Assembly: GCF_000753735.1 (NCBI RefSeq)
Contig: NZ_JPIN01000006.1
Location: forward strand, 62,001-126,000
Direction of reading: 5' to 3'
Length of the DNA: 64,000 nucleotides
DNA from: Pseudidiomarina atlantica
GTDB lineage: Bacteria > Pseudomonadota > Gammaproteobacteria > Enterobacterales > Alteromonadaceae
Shown here: positions 62,488-64,000 of the stretch, piece after piece
How positions within the stretch are numbered: the stretch's first letter is position 1
Layout of the letters: each line of letters opens with the position of its first letter
Made by a program: the position numbers and the translations under genes
The notes under the pieces: generated by a model
Told to the model about the DNA's origin: nothing
Seen by the model: only the letters and a program-made list of their open reading frames with translations
The model's database searches: none

Positions 62488-64000
62488 CTACAAACGCGGG
62501 GGTAACTGATAACCGAACTCAATTTCGCGTCCTTCATCCCGCCATTCGAGACGTTCAGCAAGTTGCTGTAACAACTCGAGGCCGCGTCCGTACGGCTGAC
62601 TTTGATCGAAAGTACCTAACTGCTCCGGTAACTGCCAAGACGCTCCGCTATTGCGCACGCAGCAAGTCAAATAATGACGACTGTGGTCATAAGTCAGGGC
62701 AATAGTGACACTGCCCGAAGTTAAGGCCGCGAGGCGTTCAGCGCGCAATTGGTAGTAATACGCAAAGCCTTCTGGATCGTTCTTCATACGCGAATCAAGC
62801 CTCAGCAAGCCATGCTCAAGCGCATTATTGTATACCTCTGCCAGCAGCAAATAGAGCGTCGTACGATGCCCATGCAACGCTGGCAAGCGACTTAGCAAGC
62901 CAACAATGGTACTTACTACGTCGACCCTCTGCAGGTCGACTGGATGCAACTCTGTCGCAAAGGTGAAAGGTAACGACTGTAATTCAGTCTGCACCTCAGG
63001 TAACGCAAGGCCGGTGGGGCAGCACTGCAACACTGCAAGTGATAGATCATCCTGCAGCGGTTGGGTGCCACGAAACTTCTCCAAACTAGCAACCAGTTGC
63101 TCAAATTGTGTTGGGTTCGGGTACTTCTGTAGCAGTGCTTGCAACGCGTCTAAGCCAAAAAACTCGCGATTCTGCCCGAGCATTTCAATCACGCCATCGG
63201 TATACAACGCAATACAGTCAGTACTTGTGGTTTTGATAGTGGAGACTTGTTGATCAAACTCGTCGTTGCTTAGCACCCCGAGAGCCAAGTGCTGTGCATG
63301 TAATTGATGTTTTATTTCGCCCGTAGTGGAGTACACAATGGCCGGCGGCATGCCCCCGTTCCAGTAACTTAGCCGCTCACCGTTAGCCGAAAGCTCCAAC
63401 ACAATGCAGGCACAAAACATCTCATGAGGTAATAAATGATGAAGCCTATAGTTAAACTCGGTTACCATTTCAGCGATCGCAACACTGCGATCCGCCATTG
63501 CAAAAAAGGCTTGGGAAAGCGGCAGTGCACCGGTTGCTGGAGCCAAGCCATGACCGGTGAAATCAGCTAACATCACATAAAGATTACCCAAGGGTCCGGG
63601 GGCTACTAGGCACAGATCACCATTAAACTTTGCCGCTGGCGCGACCAAGGTTCGAATGTGCTGGTATTCAAGAAAATTGCGGCTCAATGCGTTCCGAAAA
63701 ATGTGCTCAATAAGTTCGTATTCGCGCTCGACCCGCTGGGTATGCCAAACCAAACTCTCGCGTACAGCACTCAACTGGCGTTGCATATTGAAGTTGCTCA
63801 CCGTGAGTTGCAAGCGATGCATCAATTCGGGGACACGCGCGGGCCAACGCAAGTAATCGCCCTGCCAATGCCGATGCCGAGGAAATTTATAGGTTTGCGG
63901 AATCACTAATAACTGTTGCGGACAATTGAGCGCCACCAAGAGTTCAAGGGTAGGCTGTTCGGTCACTACAAGAGTTGTATGAGTAGGCTGTAACTGCGCA
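62488..64000 (-). CDS. SpoIIE-type phosphatase with anti-sigma-like ATPase domain, 5' end outside the window
   Basis: Response-regulator-like protein; at least 503 residues visible and the frame stays open to the right edge, so the start is likely beyond it. Order: the last part of an apparent receiver domain (about the first 65 visible residues), a linker helix, a PP2C/SpoIIE phosphatase (KFNGDLCLVAPGP, LADFTGHGLAPATGALP, LYTDGVIEM and QDDLSLAVL, the metal residues), and a HATPase_c_2 domain (AEVYNNALEHGLL N-box and GRGLELLQQL). It resembles Pseudomonas HsbR-type partner-switch phosphatases acting on a STAS antagonist. The visible receiver end reads GDYLRWP, where the conserved Lys of KP is replaced. 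Convergent with yciH. Confidence 0.82.
   Translation of the reverse strand, partial: AQLQPTHTTLVVTEQPTLELLVALNCPQQLLVIPQTYKFPRHRHWQGDYLRWPARVPELMHRLQLTVSNFNMQRQLSAVRESLVWHTQRVEREYELIEHIFRNALSRNFLEYQHIRTLVAPAAKFNGDLCLVAPGPLGNLYVMLADFTGHGLAPATGALPLSQAFFAMADRSVAIAEMVTEFNYRLHHLLPHEMFCACIVLELSANGERLSYWNGGMPPAIVYSTTGEIKHQLHAQHLALGVLSNDEFDQQVSTIKTTSTDCIALYTDGVIEMLGQNREFFGLDALQALLQKYPNPTQFEQLVASLEKFRGTQPLQDDLSLAVLQCCPTGLALPEVQTELQSLPFTFATELHPVDLQRVDVVSTIVGLLSRLPALHGHRTTLYLLLAEVYNNALEHGLLRLDSRMKNDPEGFAYYYQLRAERLAALTSGSVTIALTYDHSRHYLTCCVRNSGASWQLPEQLGTFDQSQPYGRGLELLQQLAERLEWRDEGREIEFGYQLPPRL

Overview
The window is a dense, chromosomal housekeeping segment of a gammaproteobacterium, most likely a marine Alteromonadales member of the Idiomarina/Pseudidiomarina type. 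That assignment is inference. It rests on a monomeric NADP isocitrate dehydrogenase, an Smc (not MukB) condensin beside zipA and ligA, a branched-chain 2-oxoacid dehydrogenase, astE, an RND pump, and E. coli-like neighbourhoods (mltD-gloB-methyltransferase-rnhA-dnaQ-tRNA-Asp; dnaE-accA-tilS; cysZ/zipA/ligA; pabB-nudL-sdaA). No insertion sequence, integrase, prophage, CRISPR array or rRNA was seen, and no gene-free stretch exceeds 300 bases (the largest gaps are 36274-36542 and 39417-39640, both described).

Layout. 1-3500 (minus): operon of a 2OG-Fe(II) oxygenase, a lipoprotein 5'-nucleotidase and a Bcr/CflA-type exporter (cut by the window edge). 3672-6049: small outer-membrane barrel, argE and convergent rnhB. 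6129-9589: AbgT-family transporter with an SDR, and a TonB-C protein. 9713-15373 (minus): bkdB-bkdA2-bkdA1 with astE and a DUF599 membrane protein upstream. 15482-19942 (minus): RND efflux permease plus adaptor. 20033-28445 (minus): dnaE-accA-tilS-EamA-CPA2 antiporter, tightly packed. 28580-33971 (plus): an internally shortened SMP-30 protein, a serine hydrolase, a HEPN protein, a YqiA-like hydrolase and a TPR-GGDEF diguanylate cyclase. 34048-39201 (minus): icd, a lipoprotein M3 peptidase and a Cys-cluster protein, then two identical tRNA-Asp genes. 39641-44365: dnaQ-rnhA, rhodanese, methyltransferase, gloB, mltD. 44362-50814 (minus): smc-zipA-ligA. 50959-54841 (plus): cysZ, a periplasmic binding-like protein, S1/P1 nuclease, rimO. 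54869-57653 (minus): fumarase and rmuC. 57774-61079 (plus): pabB-nudL-sdaA. 61082-64000: cysB, the SUI1-type yciH, and a SpoIIE-type phosphatase with an anti-sigma-like ATPase domain that runs off the right edge.

Functionally the window joins amino-acid and carbon catabolism (BKD complex, AstE, SdaA, Icd, fumarase), nucleic-acid maintenance (DnaE, DnaQ, RnhA, RnhB, LigA, Smc, RmuC, TilS) and envelope work (RND pump, MltD, ZipA, exported nuclease and nucleotidase). I see no clear large novel system. The most interesting signals are small: a leader at 51737-51779 with two competing hairpins, one of which buries the Shine-Dalgarno of a TTG-started gene; an SD-overlapping inverted repeat before the M3 peptidase; a 21-bp palindrome before the RND operon; a LiuR-like site before bkd; a palindromic linker repeat inside bkdB; a HEPN protein with an Rx4H motif; an SMP-30 protein lacking its central blades; and a phosphatase whose receiver domain seems degenerate. 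ORF starts were revised where Shine-Dalgarno position or family length argued for it.
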